Below are positions 1 to 11,238 of a stretch of DNA of 64,000 bases, piece by piece. The DNA is from Diplonema papillatum (lineage: Eukaryota > Euglenozoa > Diplonemea > Diplonemida > Diplonemidae): contig JAPJBO010000120.1 in the NCBI GenBank assembly GCA_030068145.1, forward strand, positions 1 to 64,000, read 5' to 3'. Both the position numbers and the translations under genes were made by a program. Position 1 is the stretch's first letter. Each line of letters starts with the position of its first letter. The notes under the pieces are model-generated. The model was given only the letters and a program-made list of their open reading frames with translations, ran no database searches and was not told the origin of the DNA.

Positions 1-1450
1 TTTTTGCTGCCTTGCCACTCTTGCTCCTGCTGCTGTTGCTGATTTCCCTGAAGCTGCGACAATCCCGCCAACAACACAGTAACTGTTTACTTCCTGCTGA
101 TTTGCTGCTCACTGCTGTTTGTGCTGGTGCTGCTCTTGCTCCTGCTTCTCTTGTTGCCTTTCATCGAAGCTGTGAAACTCTCTCAAAACCAAACACTGCA
201 GTAAACGACCTTCCCCCCCTTCGAAATGGAAAGGCTTGCATTTTTCATCGAAGCCCAGATTCGCAAACTTCGTCTGTGTTTTGATTACCTGTTTAGGTTT
301 CTTTGAACTGAAAGTTGCTGTCTGCCTTGCTGCTGCCTTGCTCCTGCTCTTGCTGCTGTTCTTGCTGCTACTCTTGCTCTTGCTCCTGCTCCTGCTGCCT
401 TTCTCCGAAGCTGTGGAATTCTCGGAAAACCAAACACTGCAGTCAACGACCTTCCCCACTTCGAAATGGAAAGGCTTGCAAAGACTGATGTTCATTGCAA
501 GCTTCGATTTCCACCTTAAGCGCTTCAAACAAACTTCGTCTGTGTTTTGATTTTCTGTTTATGTTTCTTTAAATTGAAAGCTCCTATTCTGTCTGCTGCC
601 TTCTGTTGGTGCTCTTCCTGCTGCCGCCTTACCGCTGCTCCCTTGCTGCTGCTGCCTTGCCGCTGCTGCCTTGCCGCTGCTGCCTTGCTGCTGCTGCCTT
701 GCTTGCCCCTGCTGCCTTGCTGCTGCTGCCTTGCCGCTGTTGCCTTGCCGCTCCTGTCTTCTTGCTGCTGCTGCCTTGCTGATGCTGCCTTGCTACTGCT
801 GCTTTGCTTTGCTGCTGTCTTGCTTCTGCCGCTGCCTTGCCGCTGTTGCCTTGCCGCTGCTGCCTTGTTGCTGCTGTCTTGCTTCTGCTCCTGCCTTGCT
901 GGTGCTGCCTTGCCGCTGCTGTCTTGCTTCTGCTGCTGCCTTGCCGTTGCTGCCTTACCGCGGCTGCCTTGCGGATGCCGCCTTGCCGCTGCTATCGTGC
1001 CGCTGCCGCCTTGCCACTGTTGTCTTGCTTCTGCTGCTGCCTTGCCGCTGCTGCCTTGTTGCTGGTGGCTTGCTTCTGCTGCAGCCTTGCTGGTGCTGCC
1101 TTGCTGATGCCGCCTTGCTGCTGCCATCGCGATGCTGCCGCCTTGCCGCTGTTGCCTTGCTGCAACTGCCTTGCTGCTGCTGCCTTGCTGCGGCTGCCTT
1201 GCTGCGGCTGCTGCCTTGCTGCGGCTGCTGCCTTGCTGCGGCTGCCTTGCTGCGGCTGCTGCCTTGCTGCTGCTGCCTTGCCTTGCTGCGGCTGCTGCCT
1301 TGCTGCGGCTGCCTTCCTGCTGCTGTCTTGCTTCTACTGCTGCTGCCTTGCTGCTGCTGCCTTGCCGCTGCTGCCTTCCTGCTGCTGTCTTGCTTCTACT
1401 GCTGCCTGCCTTGCTGCTGCTGCCTTGCTGCTGCTGCTGCTTTCTTGCTG
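1..1450. repeat. CTGCTGCCTTGC minisatellite block with embedded duplication
   Basis: The block is built from a degenerate 12-base motif, CTGCTGCCTTGC, most regular from about 600 to 1450 with imperfect stretches at 1-155 and 320-395. Because the period is a multiple of three and lacks stops, several frames on both strands stay open. On the minus strand this gives Ala/Gln/Ser/Lys-rich readings. I do not take any of them as a gene: there is no conserved domain and no preferred frame. Two copies of a non-CTG segment interrupt the array at about 156-314 and 395-580. Confidence 0.85.
156..580. repeat. Duplicated ~160-185-bp segment inside the minisatellite
   Basis: Copy one (about 156-314) and copy two (about 395-580) share, in the same order, a block around CCAAACACTGCAGT, a block around CGAAATGGAAAGGCTTGCA, and a block around AACTTCGTCTGTGTTTTGAT, ending in GAAAG. 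Copy two carries about 25 extra bases in the middle. CTG-rich sequence follows each copy, so the whole unit (segment plus CTG tract) appears to have been duplicated. Confidence 0.8.
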
Positions 1451-1455
1451 ACCGA

Positions 1456-1613
1456 TTTTACGCCTGGGAAGAGTAGGTGCGCAGCTCGGAGGCCAGATAC
1501 GAAGTTAGGGGCTTTCACCCACAGCAAAGGAACTGCTTGCCTTGGCCGCGTTTCGAAAAACACGTTTCCAGGGGACACCACGAGGAGGTGGCAAGTCAGA
1601 TTTTGTCCCCCAA
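1456..1613 (+). repeat. 158-bp direct repeat, copy A
   Basis: This stretch aligns without gaps to 2341-2498, with 6 mismatches by eye (about 96% identity). It starts TTTTACGCC and ends TTTTGTCCCCCAA. The two copies lie 885 bp apart in the same orientation, and the sequence between them is not obviously repeated. The element type is unknown: no coding capacity is seen. Confidence 0.9.
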
Positions 1614-2340
1614 CCCCAAGACCACCCATTGAGAATTCCTTTTTTTGTGTTTCCGACGATCCGAATGGACGTACAGATTGGTGTCTTTTTTTTTTTTTTT
1701 TGGAAGAATCGTACGGGGGCCTTCGAGGCAAACTGGGAAAAATGGGCAAGACAAGCAAGTTCCAAAAGGGGAAGTTCAAATACTTCGTTTGTGGGCCGAC
1801 ACTCGGGTATTCTCCGGTGTCTTTTCGATTGGTGTGACTCAGTCCCTCCTGCTGCAAATTTTGTGAAATGCAGGAGTGGACTTGTCACAGCCAACCGCAC
1901 AGACAGCCTTGATTTTTTTTTAAACACCAGGCCGTACAGTTTGCCAGACAAGAAACCTGGTGCCTGACCTGGTGGGTTCTCCGGGTTCACTTCTTCACAA
2001 CGAAAAACGGCACAACCACGAACACAGACAGGCGCGGTTTGAACCCGCACCAGTTGCACACTGCAACCGGCGCCTGCCCCACGGCACTGGGGACTCAGAA
2101 AAACGAAAGGAGAGTCGGCTAAGGGCCTGGAAAGGCCGCGGCTCAGCCACAAGCCGCCACCTGTCACTCAGACTGGGGCCAACTAATTCAAAAAACCGGG
2201 GGCACATTGGTAACCATCCCGATTTTACCCCGCCTTCACGATGAGAGGGCCACAAGGGAGTCAAACTTGGCAAGGCTCACCTGGAAGGTGCCTCTTTGCA
2301 CCGCCCCCCCCGTTCCTGCTGGGCAGCTTGGGGCAGGATC

Positions 2341-2498
2341 TTTTACGCCCGGGAAGGGTAGGTGCGCAGCTCGGACGCCAGATACGAAGTAAGGGGCTTT
2401 CACCCACAGCAAAGGTACTGCTTGCCTTGGCCGCGTTTCGAAAAACACGTTTCCAGGGGACACCGCGAGGAGGTGGCAAGTCAGATTTTGTCCCCCAA
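2341..2498 (+). repeat. 158-bp direct repeat, copy B
   Basis: Second copy of the repeat at 1456-1613. Ends are abrupt in both copies, so this looks like a mobile or recombined unit, or like the two ends of an 885-bp unit, rather than chance similarity. The 840-bp region after it (2499-2944) shows no gene that I can support. Confidence 0.9.
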
Positions 2499-2944
2499 CA
2501 CTGTTCGCATGAGCTCCGAATTCCTGTGAGACACCGAAAACGTGATAGGCAACTGTTGCATGTCGAAATGGGGAGGGCACGTTCTCCCGAAGTTGCGACC
2601 GAAAGAACGTCGTTCGTAGGAGCTTCGAATTCCTGTGACGGTTTCGTTGGATGCATCGGTCAAAATATCAACAAAATATGCACCCATAGCTCTGACAGAA
2701 CCTTTTCGCTGACTCGTAACTTCACATACCTTGACTGCTTGCACACGAACTCTCGAACACCAGATTTTTCAAGCACAACTCCGACCCGAACCATCTTGTG
2801 AATTTCTTTTCTTCTTCTAGTTCCTGTTTGCGTTGTGTGTGCTGAATCCTGTTTTCTTTCGAGTCGGCCTCTTCACACAAGAGGCCGAACCTGGACAAGA
2901 AGGCCCACATCGAAGCACTAAGAATCCATCAAATGCACGAGGGG

Positions 2945-3013
2945 GCCCGCAGGGCCACCGAGTGCGGGTTTGCGGGCGGGGTTTGCGGGTGGGTTTGCGG
3001 GTTTGCGGGGAAG
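2945..3013 (+). repeat. G-rich GTTTGCGGG tract
   Basis: Five or so degenerate copies of GCGGGTTT / GTTTGCGGG sit immediately before the 44-bp satellite. The clustered runs of three or four G could form a quadruplex on the plus strand. A short reverse-complement match (CGCAAACCCGCAAACCCGCC) lies near 10546. Confidence 0.6.
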
Positions 3014-4112
3014 TCCCTTCGGAAAAGTTGACTCACAGCAAGGCCTCTCAAGACCAGTCCCTTCGGAACAGATGACTCACAGCAAGGCCTCTCAAGACCA
3101 GTCCCTTCGGAAAAGTTGACTCACAGCGAGGCCTCTCAAGACCAGTCCCTTCGGAAAAGTTGACTCACAGCGAGGCCTCTCAAGACCAGTCCCTTCGGAA
3201 AAGTTGACTCACAGCAAGGCCTCTCAAGACCAGTCCCTTCGGAAAAGTTGACTCACAGCAAGGCCTCTCAAGACCAGTCCCTTCGGAAAAGTTGACTCAC
3301 AGCATCTCAAGACCAGTCCCTTCGGAAAAGATGACTCACAGCAAGGCCTCTCAAGACCAGTCCCTTCGGAAAAGTTGACTCACAGCAAGGCCTCTCAAGA
3401 CCAGTCCCTTCGGAAAAGTTGACTCACAGCAAGGCCTCTCAAGACCAGTCCCTTCGGAAAAGTTGACTCACAGCAAGGCCTCTCAAGACCAGTCCCTTCG
3501 GAAAAGTTGACTCACAGCAAGGCCTCTCAAGACCAGTCCCTTCGGAAAAGTTGACTCACAGCAAGGCCTCTCAAGACCAGTCCCTTCGGAAAAGTTGACT
3601 CACAGCAAGGCCTCTCAAGACCAGTCCCTTCGGAAAAGTTGACTCACAGCAAGGCCTCTCAAGACCAGTCCCTTCGGAAAAGTTGACTCACAGCAAGGCC
3701 TCTCAAGACCAGTCCCTTCGGAAAAGTTGACTCACAGCAAGGCCTCTCAAGACCAGTCCCTTCGGAAAAGTTGACTCACAGCAAGGCCTCTCAAGACCAG
3801 TCCCTTCGGAAAAGTTGACTCACAGCAAGGCCTCTCAAGACCAGTCCCTTCGGAAAAGTTGACTCACAGCAAGGCCTCTCAAGACCAGTCCCTTCGGAAA
3901 AGTTGACTCACAGCGAGGCCTCTCAAGACCAGTCGCCTCGGAAAAGTTGCCTCACAGCAAGGCCTCTCAAGACCAGTCCCTTCGGAACAGGTGACTCACA
4001 GCAAGGCCTCTCAAGACCAGTCCCTTCGGAACAGGTGACTCACAGCAAGGCCTTTCAAGACCAGTCCCTTCGGAACAGGTGACTCACAGCAAGGCCTCTC
4101 AAGACCAGTCCT
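3014..4112 (+). repeat. 44-bp tandem satellite, about 25 copies
   Basis: The unit is 44 bp and begins TCCCTTCGGAAAAGTTGACT, followed by CACAGCAAGGCCTCTCAAGA and CCAG. Copies are nearly identical in the centre; variants (GTGACTCAC, ATGACTCAC, AGCGAGG) concentrate at both edges. One copy near 3300 lacks five bases (AGGCC). Every intact unit holds TGACTCA, or TGACTCAC with a changed first base. No ORF is maintained. Confidence 0.97.
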
Positions 4113-5523
4113 TTCGAAAAGAGACATGAGGCCAAAGATATATACACCCTGCTGCAGTGATGAGGCTGCTCACATTCATTCGCGCGTCGCCTTCGCAGAT
4201 CTCATACCGTGCGAGCGGCCCGCACGAAACTTCCACGATGACACAGCTGTCGTCGACGTCGCCTGTGACTCTCAGGGCCGCCACGAGGAGTGCAGCCATT
4301 GTCATCATTTGTGTGACCCCCCTTGAACCATTTAACAACCCCAGAAACGACACGGAACCTGTGGATGTGTGTGTGTATGAATTCATGTATGGGTAACCCC
4401 TGTTGCCTTCTTGCTGCTCGTGATGACCACGCGCTGTCCGGAGCTGTAGCTTTGTTTGACAATGGCTCGTGTGCCGCTGGCTGCAACATGTATCCGGAGG
4501 GAGGCGCCTTCTTGTGCACACGGAGCAGCGAGCCGCGTCGTGTTTGGAACACTTGGCTTTCTTATTCCCTGTTCGCTTCACTGTTGGCCGTGTGTCAGCT
4601 GCCTCCCTCCCCTCCACTCTGCTGCCTCCTTCCAGACCGCCTCGTAGTACCTCTCCGGCTGTACGCATCCCGCCCACTGCTCAGTGTGAGAATGCGGTGA
4701 GTAACAAAAAGGGGCAAACGATGGGTCTGCATTTGTCACTCTACCTCGCCTTCAGCGAGTGGATATGTGAGTTGCCAACTTGATGGGCCATGGGAAGGCT
4801 CGAGCAAGATTGCTAGGTGTTGGAATCCCATCGGTTTCTTAACTACGACGGACCGATCCAACAGCGGGCTGGTTGGAGCTGTGCACAGGAAGGTTAGACA
4901 ACGGAGCTAAAGCAAGCGACTTGCCTGCATTTGTAAATGCAGATCTCGCCCCCTGTACATCTTTCGCAGTGCTTTCAAAAAAGACTGTCCGATTCATATC
5001 AGGAAGCCAGAGTGGTCAGGGGCTGATTTCAGGCATCCGCTGTTGGAGGAATTTTTCTTTCGGTCATTGTGGGGTCTCATTGCTCAAACATTTGCGTTTT
5101 TTTGCGGTTTCTCAAGATTTGGACTCTGTTGTGTTGGTGGTATGGTGTTTGACAGAGTGAGCCTCATCTCACCTTTAAGACGTGGCCGTGCAACGTAACA
5201 GACGCTAGCATCCGGCATTGTGTGTGCATGTTACAGTCGTTGGGTGGTATTGAAGGGGCTCATCGGTCGAGTGAGCTTCGTTACTCACCGCTGTAGGTTC
5301 CTGTGTGGCTGTCTTTGGATTGTACCTCAATGTCGGTACTGCTTCGTTCTTGGACTTTTTCTCCGGTTTCGCACGATCCTAATGTCCTGGTCTTCTCTTG
5401 GTGCACGGCTCGCATCCTGTCTCTGTAGTTCGTTGAGCAACCCCGCGCGGACACTCGCTCTTGTTGTGGTGGTACTCGAGCTTTGCGTCGTGGGCTGTTT
5501 AAACCATGACAGAAAGAGCGTTG
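4113..5523. other. Gene-poor interval
   Basis: I see no gene that I can support. A 192-codon reading at 4677-4099 on the minus strand is low in conserved features and runs into the satellite, so it is left uncalled. The interval lies downstream of the glycosyltransferase-like gene and would hold its 3' untranslated region. Confidence 0.5.
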
Positions 5524-6615
5524 CTATGTGAAGTACGGGAGGTACTGAGGGTATGGTTTGTTGTAGTGCGCAATAGCATCACGAGCGGTCCCAATGCGGA
5601 GGCCACTGCGGCGGAGGCAGAAGTTGTAAGGGATGTGCTCGCAGAGTTCAACGGCCCCACTCGTTCTCCGCAGGTACTTCTCCAGCAAGGGATCCTTCGT
5701 GATTGCTGCCTGGGAGTCCACGTAGCGGCACCTGGTGTCCAGAAGCTTCGGCAGGTCCTTCACAACGAGCACACCGCCAAAGCAGGACTGCACCTCTAGA
5801 AATGGCACACTGTTGACTAGAGGTGTCCACCTCCCGTGCACCCCCGGCTGGAACGCCCAGGTGCCGTTTTCGAGGACCAAAGCCATCTCATCCCACACGA
5901 TGCCGGGTGTGTGCTGGCCAGAGCAGCAGTGCACGTCAAGGCCGGATTCCTTGAAACGGAAACCGTTGGCCAAAATTGACTTCCATTCAACAAAGTACAA
6001 CTCGTCGAAAACGACGAAGTACTCAAACCCGCCTTGAAGGTCGGCAGCGAGCCTCTCCTGCTCAAGACCAGCTTCGGCGAGGAGATAATTCCGCCAGGCT
6101 TGATAGCGATCAGTGCGAGCGAAGTGGGCCCCTCGAAACTCCGTTGCAGGATCAGCTGCTGGCTTCAGAAGTCTGCGATGCGTGACTTGCCCGAGGCGGT
6201 GGCACTCGAGGTGTTTGTCCAGCCACAGCCGCAGGTTCTCAGGAGTGTTGTCTGCGGAGTTGGACTCGAAGATGAGGATTGATGCGATGTCGAAGTTGCA
6301 CCCAATGCTGTCAAAACTTGCGAGAATCGCCGGGAACGTCGGGCCAGCGTTTTTCACCATTGCCATGATAAGCACAGATCGGGGGCCACTCTTGTGCACT
6401 CGTGATACACTCGACATGGACACTTCTTCGGCCACTGTACGTTTCACATGCACAGCCCACTGATCCTCCTGTGTCGTCCATACCGAAAACATCAGCGCGA
6501 CGAACAATGCCACAACAAAAAACTTTGTCACTTTGGGAGCTGGAAAGAGCCACCGGGGATTTGGCCATTGTTGTTTCCTTAGATTTGCCCACATGTGGTC
6601 TGTTTTGGTGTCCAT
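5524..6615 (-). CDS. Type II membrane glycosyltransferase-like protein (GT69/CAP59-like)
   Basis: Single-exon gene of 363 residues. A short cytosolic N-terminus is followed by one hydrophobic anchor at about residues 31-46 (FFVVALFVALMFSVW) and a lumenal domain, the layout of Golgi glycosyltransferases. The block VLIMAMVKNAG with a downstream FESNSADNTPENLRLWL resembles the start of the CAP59/CMT1 mannosyltransferase fold (GT69). VVFDELYFVEW could stand where those enzymes have their acidic motif, and the later SCFGGVLVVKDLP and HYNKPYP segments also fit. This is family resemblance from memory, not an alignment; GT62 (Anp1-like) is the main alternative. The gene is the first coding region after the repeats and faces the same way as all its neighbours. 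The start is the first ATG of the frame. Confidence 0.6.
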   Translation of the reverse strand: MDTKTDHMWANLRKQQWPNPRWLFPAPKVTKFFVVALFVALMFSVWTTQEDQWAVHVKRTVAEEVSMSSVSRVHKSGPRSVLIMAMVKNAGPTFPAILASFDSIGCNFDIASILIFESNSADNTPENLRLWLDKHLECHRLGQVTHRRLLKPAADPATEFRGAHFARTDRYQAWRNYLLAEAGLEQERLAADLQGGFEYFVVFDELYFVEWKSILANGFRFKESGLDVHCCSGQHTPGIVWDEMALVLENGTWAFQPGVHGRWTPLVNSVPFLEVQSCFGGVLVVKDLPKLLDTRCRYVDSQAAITKDPLLEKYLRRTSGAVELCEHIPYNFCLRRSGLRIGTARDAIAHYNKPYPQYLPYFT

Positions 6616-7002
6616 GGCACACTAGAGTACCGAAAATCCGTATTGCTGTAAGTGTACAACAGGGGTCTCCCCTTTCACGACACGCACTAGACTCGTCTCC
6701 AGTCGCCCTGTCACTCGCCCTTAGTAGTACCATGCCCACTCAGGTGCAGGGTTAAATACCCCGCCGCCTATGAATACCTCCATTTTGGGGAGAACAGCGG
6801 AGAAGTTTCCCGTGCTGTCGACCACATCACGGTGGAGTTGGCTGCACAGCAAAGCCATGCCGGTCTTCAGTGCACATTGATTTCCTGGAGCCAAAGAATG
6901 TAAGAGTTGTGAAGAGGTGAGTTTACATGTTGGCAAAGATGCTGGGCTAGTTCCTGTGTGCATAATAACATGGTGAACTAGTATCTAACTTGCAGTATCA
7001 GT
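6616..7002. other. Intergenic between glycosyltransferase and FAM135 genes
   Basis: No supported gene. It should contain the glycosyltransferase promoter and the FAM135 3' end. A short 80-codon minus reading at 6963-6721 shows no domain. Confidence 0.5.
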
Positions 7003-10000
7003 TCAGCAGAACAGTGGCCTGAAGAGACACACAAATGTGTGGATGAAGTCTGGATTCGATAGAAATGCGACATGAACGGACTTTCCTATCTGTGGATTAT
7101 GATTTAGAGATGGAGAGTTTTGTGTGCAGTTTGTGTCGAATTGAAAACATTGCACTGGATGAATGTTCAAAAAAGGTGCTGGATGGACAGTCTTTCGTGT
7201 TGAACGGACAGTGCTGGACTGTACCCCTGTTGGCGTACTGATTTGTAAAGCCTGCCCTAACTGGGTGGAAACAAAATGAGTCAAAATGCACACCGCTCTC
7301 TCCATTGCAGTTGACAACTCAGTGCGGCCAATTGGGTGAAACTTGACATTGAAGCGCAGCACATTCGAACACAGGGAAAGATGCATGGACATGTTCCGCA
7401 ACATGTCATCAACAATCTCTCCTTTGTGGGGATCCTTCCTGCTGAGTGAAGAAAGAGAGGCGGCCTCGTAGTCAAGTGTTGCTGACTGTCTTGATACGTA
7501 TTCATCATCATCGGAAGCAAGAAGAATCACGTTTTTGAAGAGTCCAACTTTGTCAGTGCAGCTAAGTGAATGCAACCCTGGGTGCTCCAATCTCAATTGT
7601 TTGATGTTGACTGACTGGCGCAAATTGGAAAGCACCCAAAGTGCCCCATTGACACGCACAGATTCAGAGTCAGCAACCCCCAGATGCGGACATGAGAGGG
7701 AAACATATGTGTGCAGTATCGAAAGATAAGACTCTATTGCTTTACTTTGCAAAGCAGCTCGTACAACTATGCCACCCATTGAGTGGCCAATGAAGCTAAG
7801 TTGGTGTACTTTTAAGTTTTCATCGCGAATGTAATCCACTACTTCTTGTGCCAGTAAGTCCCCAAGCTTTTGGATGGGCTCATCACTGTGGTCTTCAACA
7901 GATTTTGCTACAACAAATTCAACTCCAACAGACAAAGAAAGTGCCATATGGTTGCGAAGAGCCCGCATGTCATACTGATTTCCCTGTGTTAGTTTTTAGT
8001 AGCCCAGTGATGTGACAGCTTTTACATGTGTTAACTTGCTCAACCAGCTCAGAAACTGGGGTCGAAGACTGCAGTAAGTAGGCTGTCATGAAGCTCTGTT
8101 GATCTGGTGATGCACTTTCTGGCTAAAATGGAATGGCTGCAGCAACTTTCCAACAGGTTTCCTACTCATGGTGAAGACGAAAACATACTTTATAGCCATG
8201 GCACAGGACGATAAGGTGGACTGAACCAGGATCTCGTACCTCGTTACTAGGCTTCCCACTGGCTACCCCCTGCAATTTCTCTACCAAGGGTTGAGGAGGA
8301 GGAGGCGGTGCACGATGGTTTTCATCATCACTGTACCCTGCCTCTGATCGGTTAGATGGTAGTGTCGGCCTGATGCTTGTGTGCTCCTTTTTTTTTGGAG
8401 CTGATTCACCTGTGGGGTTTTTTAGGATACGCAAGCTCGACTTGACTCCATCCCGAAAACAAGTTTTAACAGGTTGTCCAGATGTTCCAGCACTTGGGGG
8501 GAGCCTTTCCAGAAGGCATTGCAAGAACTGCTCATCAGCCACCAGCTTATCGCGAGGGAGTCATTTGCATGCAGATGACTCCCTACTAACGCAACAAGAA
8601 GACGCTTATTGTTGATTCAGTTTGAATTGTGCATACCAATCAGGGTGCCTTTGGGCAAGCCCATACTCAGCAGCTGAAATTCGACGAATGTATGTTGTGG
8701 GTATGTGAATGTGAGAGGAAGGTAAGGTGGCACTTCCAAAGGCTTGATGAGTGTAGGCAAAGGCTGCGGAGCACCAGACAGTGGCACAGACGGTGGTGTG
8801 GTGTGGATTGGTGGAGGTGTCAGCGACACGCAACACCTTGCACGGACAGTTTCGTTGCGCCAGTAAGCACGCTTCGCAGATGGCATCATCGTTGGAGCAC
8901 CTTTCGGCAAGGCTTCGTGAGCTAAACTGTGCCAGGCTGCACTGAGCTCTTCAGAAATCTGGGAACACAACAGATTAAACTGTTGTAAGCACATTTCTTC
9001 AATACTTGTGTTGACATCCTTCACCTGTTCTGCCACAGCTTCGATGTACTCATCAACAAGATGTCCCATCACAAGGCGAGTGAACTCCATCACATCCTTG
9101 TTGGCATCATTGGCCAGACCATTAGAAAAACAAGCCATGACATCTCTTGAAACCACACGTTTTCCAGTCTTCAAGAGGTCAAAGCCGCAAGGACGCAGCA
9201 AATTAACTGCGACTGGGGGCTCTGTGAGCTTTAAGAACGTTTCGCAGCGACTGACAGCACATGTGTGTTTTGCAGCAGGCACAGTTGAAGCAGCTGGTGG
9301 AGGCACTTCTATTTTGGAGAGAGGATCGGCATGCTTTGTGCTCGGTTGGGTAGTCTTGCTCTTCGAAGACTCCAGCAAGTCTCGAGGTACAATAAACCGC
9401 TTGTTCATATTTCCGAGGCGGTCTCTTAATTTCTCGAGCATTCCCCGCAGAGGTGGCCTGAGTGGCCGAAGACTTTTATCCCATGCTTCAACAAAGAAGT
9501 ATGCGTAAACTAGGTATGACACCAAAATTTGAAAAGCATCAGCAGCTGCTCTAAGACACGCTTCGTTGTCCTCAATTTGTGCAGCTTCTGTAAAATTTGC
9601 ACTCCTGAGAGCATCAGCAAAGCCCCGGTTGCTAACATCATAAGCTAGGGACTGTTGGCAAGTCGGCGGCTGGAAGCGAAGGGAGGTGATACTGGTATGA
9701 ACAAGGACCTGGCAGACAGCCGCATACCAGTCTTGCCACATCACAGGAACCCATTCTGTATGTGGTAGGGCAGCATTCCGAATTGGTATTGTTTTGGAGG
9801 CAACTTTCGCAAAGACAGATGCTGGTGTAGCTCGTTGAGTTGCCCTCACTGGTCTCCCTAGAGCGGCGTCTTCACTTGGTGCCTCTTGCATGCTGCCATC
9901 ATCCAATACTTCAATTCGCAGTCGCATAGCTTTATGTTTGAACTCAACCGACCGTTTCCCTTTCATCAGGGCCTTTTTGATTGAAGCGCATGCTGCATCA

Positions 10001-11238
10001 CTATACGACTCCCACTCTCCCTCACCAAGCTGGCGTTGAAACTGCTCAACCAGGATCTTGTCATGGTCCTCTTTTGACAGGTGCCACAATTCAAATGTGA
10101 GGAGAACAGTGTCTCCCCAAGTACGAACTGCATGTTGGGCATCAATTTCCAGTTGAAAGCAGACAACCTCATCTAAAACCTCCACCTGCTCTTGAAAGCG
10201 TACAAAAAATGCTCGAGTTCCTGCTGTCTTCGTTGTTGGATCGATAAACTTATCAGGGTGGGTTGGTAGAGCAGCATCTTGCCACAGCCCCTGTGGATTT
10301 GGGTTTAGCATTGAGTACAAAGTGCCGCAGCCTGCGAAAAAACTGGTCAACAGCGTGGCACAAGGCTTTTATCTCTTGAGCGAGCTACCGCTTTTCTGTA
10401 AAAAGCCAGGAGTAGTGTACCCTATCCAGGACTGCATCGCGTTTTTGGGGGTGATTCTTTTTGCTTTTGTTGTGTTTCAGTGCTTCAGTTTTTTGGCTCT
10501 TTGTGACATGGTGCAATCCAGATGAGTGAATGCTCCAGTGCTACGCAAACCCGCAAACCCGCCAATCCCTCCACTGTACTCGTAGCAGCTCTTCAGGAAA
10601 TGCCATGGCACTTGCCAGAAGATTCCGCGAGGTTTGTTACACATACGCACCTAATAGTCTGGCGCAGATTGTGTGCTTTGACAAAGGCCGTCAAACACCT
10701 TGAGAAGGGCACTCGAGGGATGTCGGCTTTGTCAATGAAAGGACAGCAGACTTTCCTCATAGCTTTGCAGGTTGATAATGTTCTGGTGGCAGGTGCGTGT
10801 TCCGGTGCGGATTAGTTTTTCGCGCTACCGTCGATCCCAAGCGATCAGTTCGATGTTTTTTTTTCAATTATTCCCCACCATTTCTCAGAAGTCTGCACAC
10901 AGGACCAGAAACAAGAAAAAAACTCCGAGTGCCCTTCCCGAATAAATGCTGGTACAAAACGAATAGAGAGCTGCTGAACATACCCTTCGACCTGCAGGGT
11001 CATTTTTAAGAATGGAAACAGGGATCGCTACTTCTTTGCCACCTTCCGATTTCGCACTGACAACAACACGGTATAAGCCTGTTGGGTGATGGTAGACTTG
11101 TTGGACCTGCTTCGAACGGTCTGAAGCATCACCTGTCCCAGCATGTGAGGAAAAGAAAGTCACACCTTGCTGCAAGAGATCGACATTGCGTAGTTTCAGA
11201 AACGAGACGACAAGTTCGAGGGTAGCAATGAATGACAT
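7003..11238 (-). CDS. FAM135-like protein with C-terminal DUF676 serine-lipase domain
   Basis: Four exons: 11238-10984, 10290-8637, about 8545-8189, and 7983-7003. Exon 1 carries the FAM135 N-terminal motif (LELVVSFLKLRNVDLLQQG). Exons 3-4 encode an alpha/beta-hydrolase: VHLIVLCHGYK, then the nucleophile elbow SFIGHSMGG, then SCPHLGV and FKNVILLASDDDEYV, all in FAM135/DUF676 order. The C-terminus (IGKSVHVAFLSNPDFIHTF) matches the family end, so the gene looks complete. The family is thought to be lipase-like; the substrate is unknown. Introns: 10291-10983 (GTATGT, CCACAG, branch-like TGCTAAAC), 7984-8188 (GTATGT, CACAG with CTACTAAA and CTAAC nearby). The exon 2-3 junction is unresolved: donor GTATGC at 8636 is phase 1, but the acceptors I can see are phase 0. 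The ATG at 11238 is the first in frame. Confidence 0.85.
8546..8636 (-). other. FAM135 intron 2 with a near-perfect palindrome
   Basis: The intron between FAM135 exons 2 and 3 contains, around 8555-8583, GGGAGTCATCTGCATGCAAA followed by TGACTCCC. This is a 28-bp palindrome with one asymmetric pair. It lies just upstream of the likely acceptor, so a hairpin could sequester or approximate the 3' splice site. The boundaries of this intron are uncertain. Confidence 0.55.

Noticed and set aside
525-1127. 200-codon Ala/Gln/Ser-rich minus-strand frame in the minisatellite
   Set aside because: All frames of a stop-free 12-bp repeat stay open on both strands; no domain or preferred frame.
2031-2075. 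tRNA-like B box (reverse strand GGGTTCAAACC)
   Set aside because: No matching A box or paired stems; the nearby GTTGCAGTGTGCAAC hairpin has a wrong loop size.
4099-4677. 192-codon minus frame next to the satellite
   Set aside because: Composition without recognisable motifs, runs into the satellite; no splice-consistent extension.
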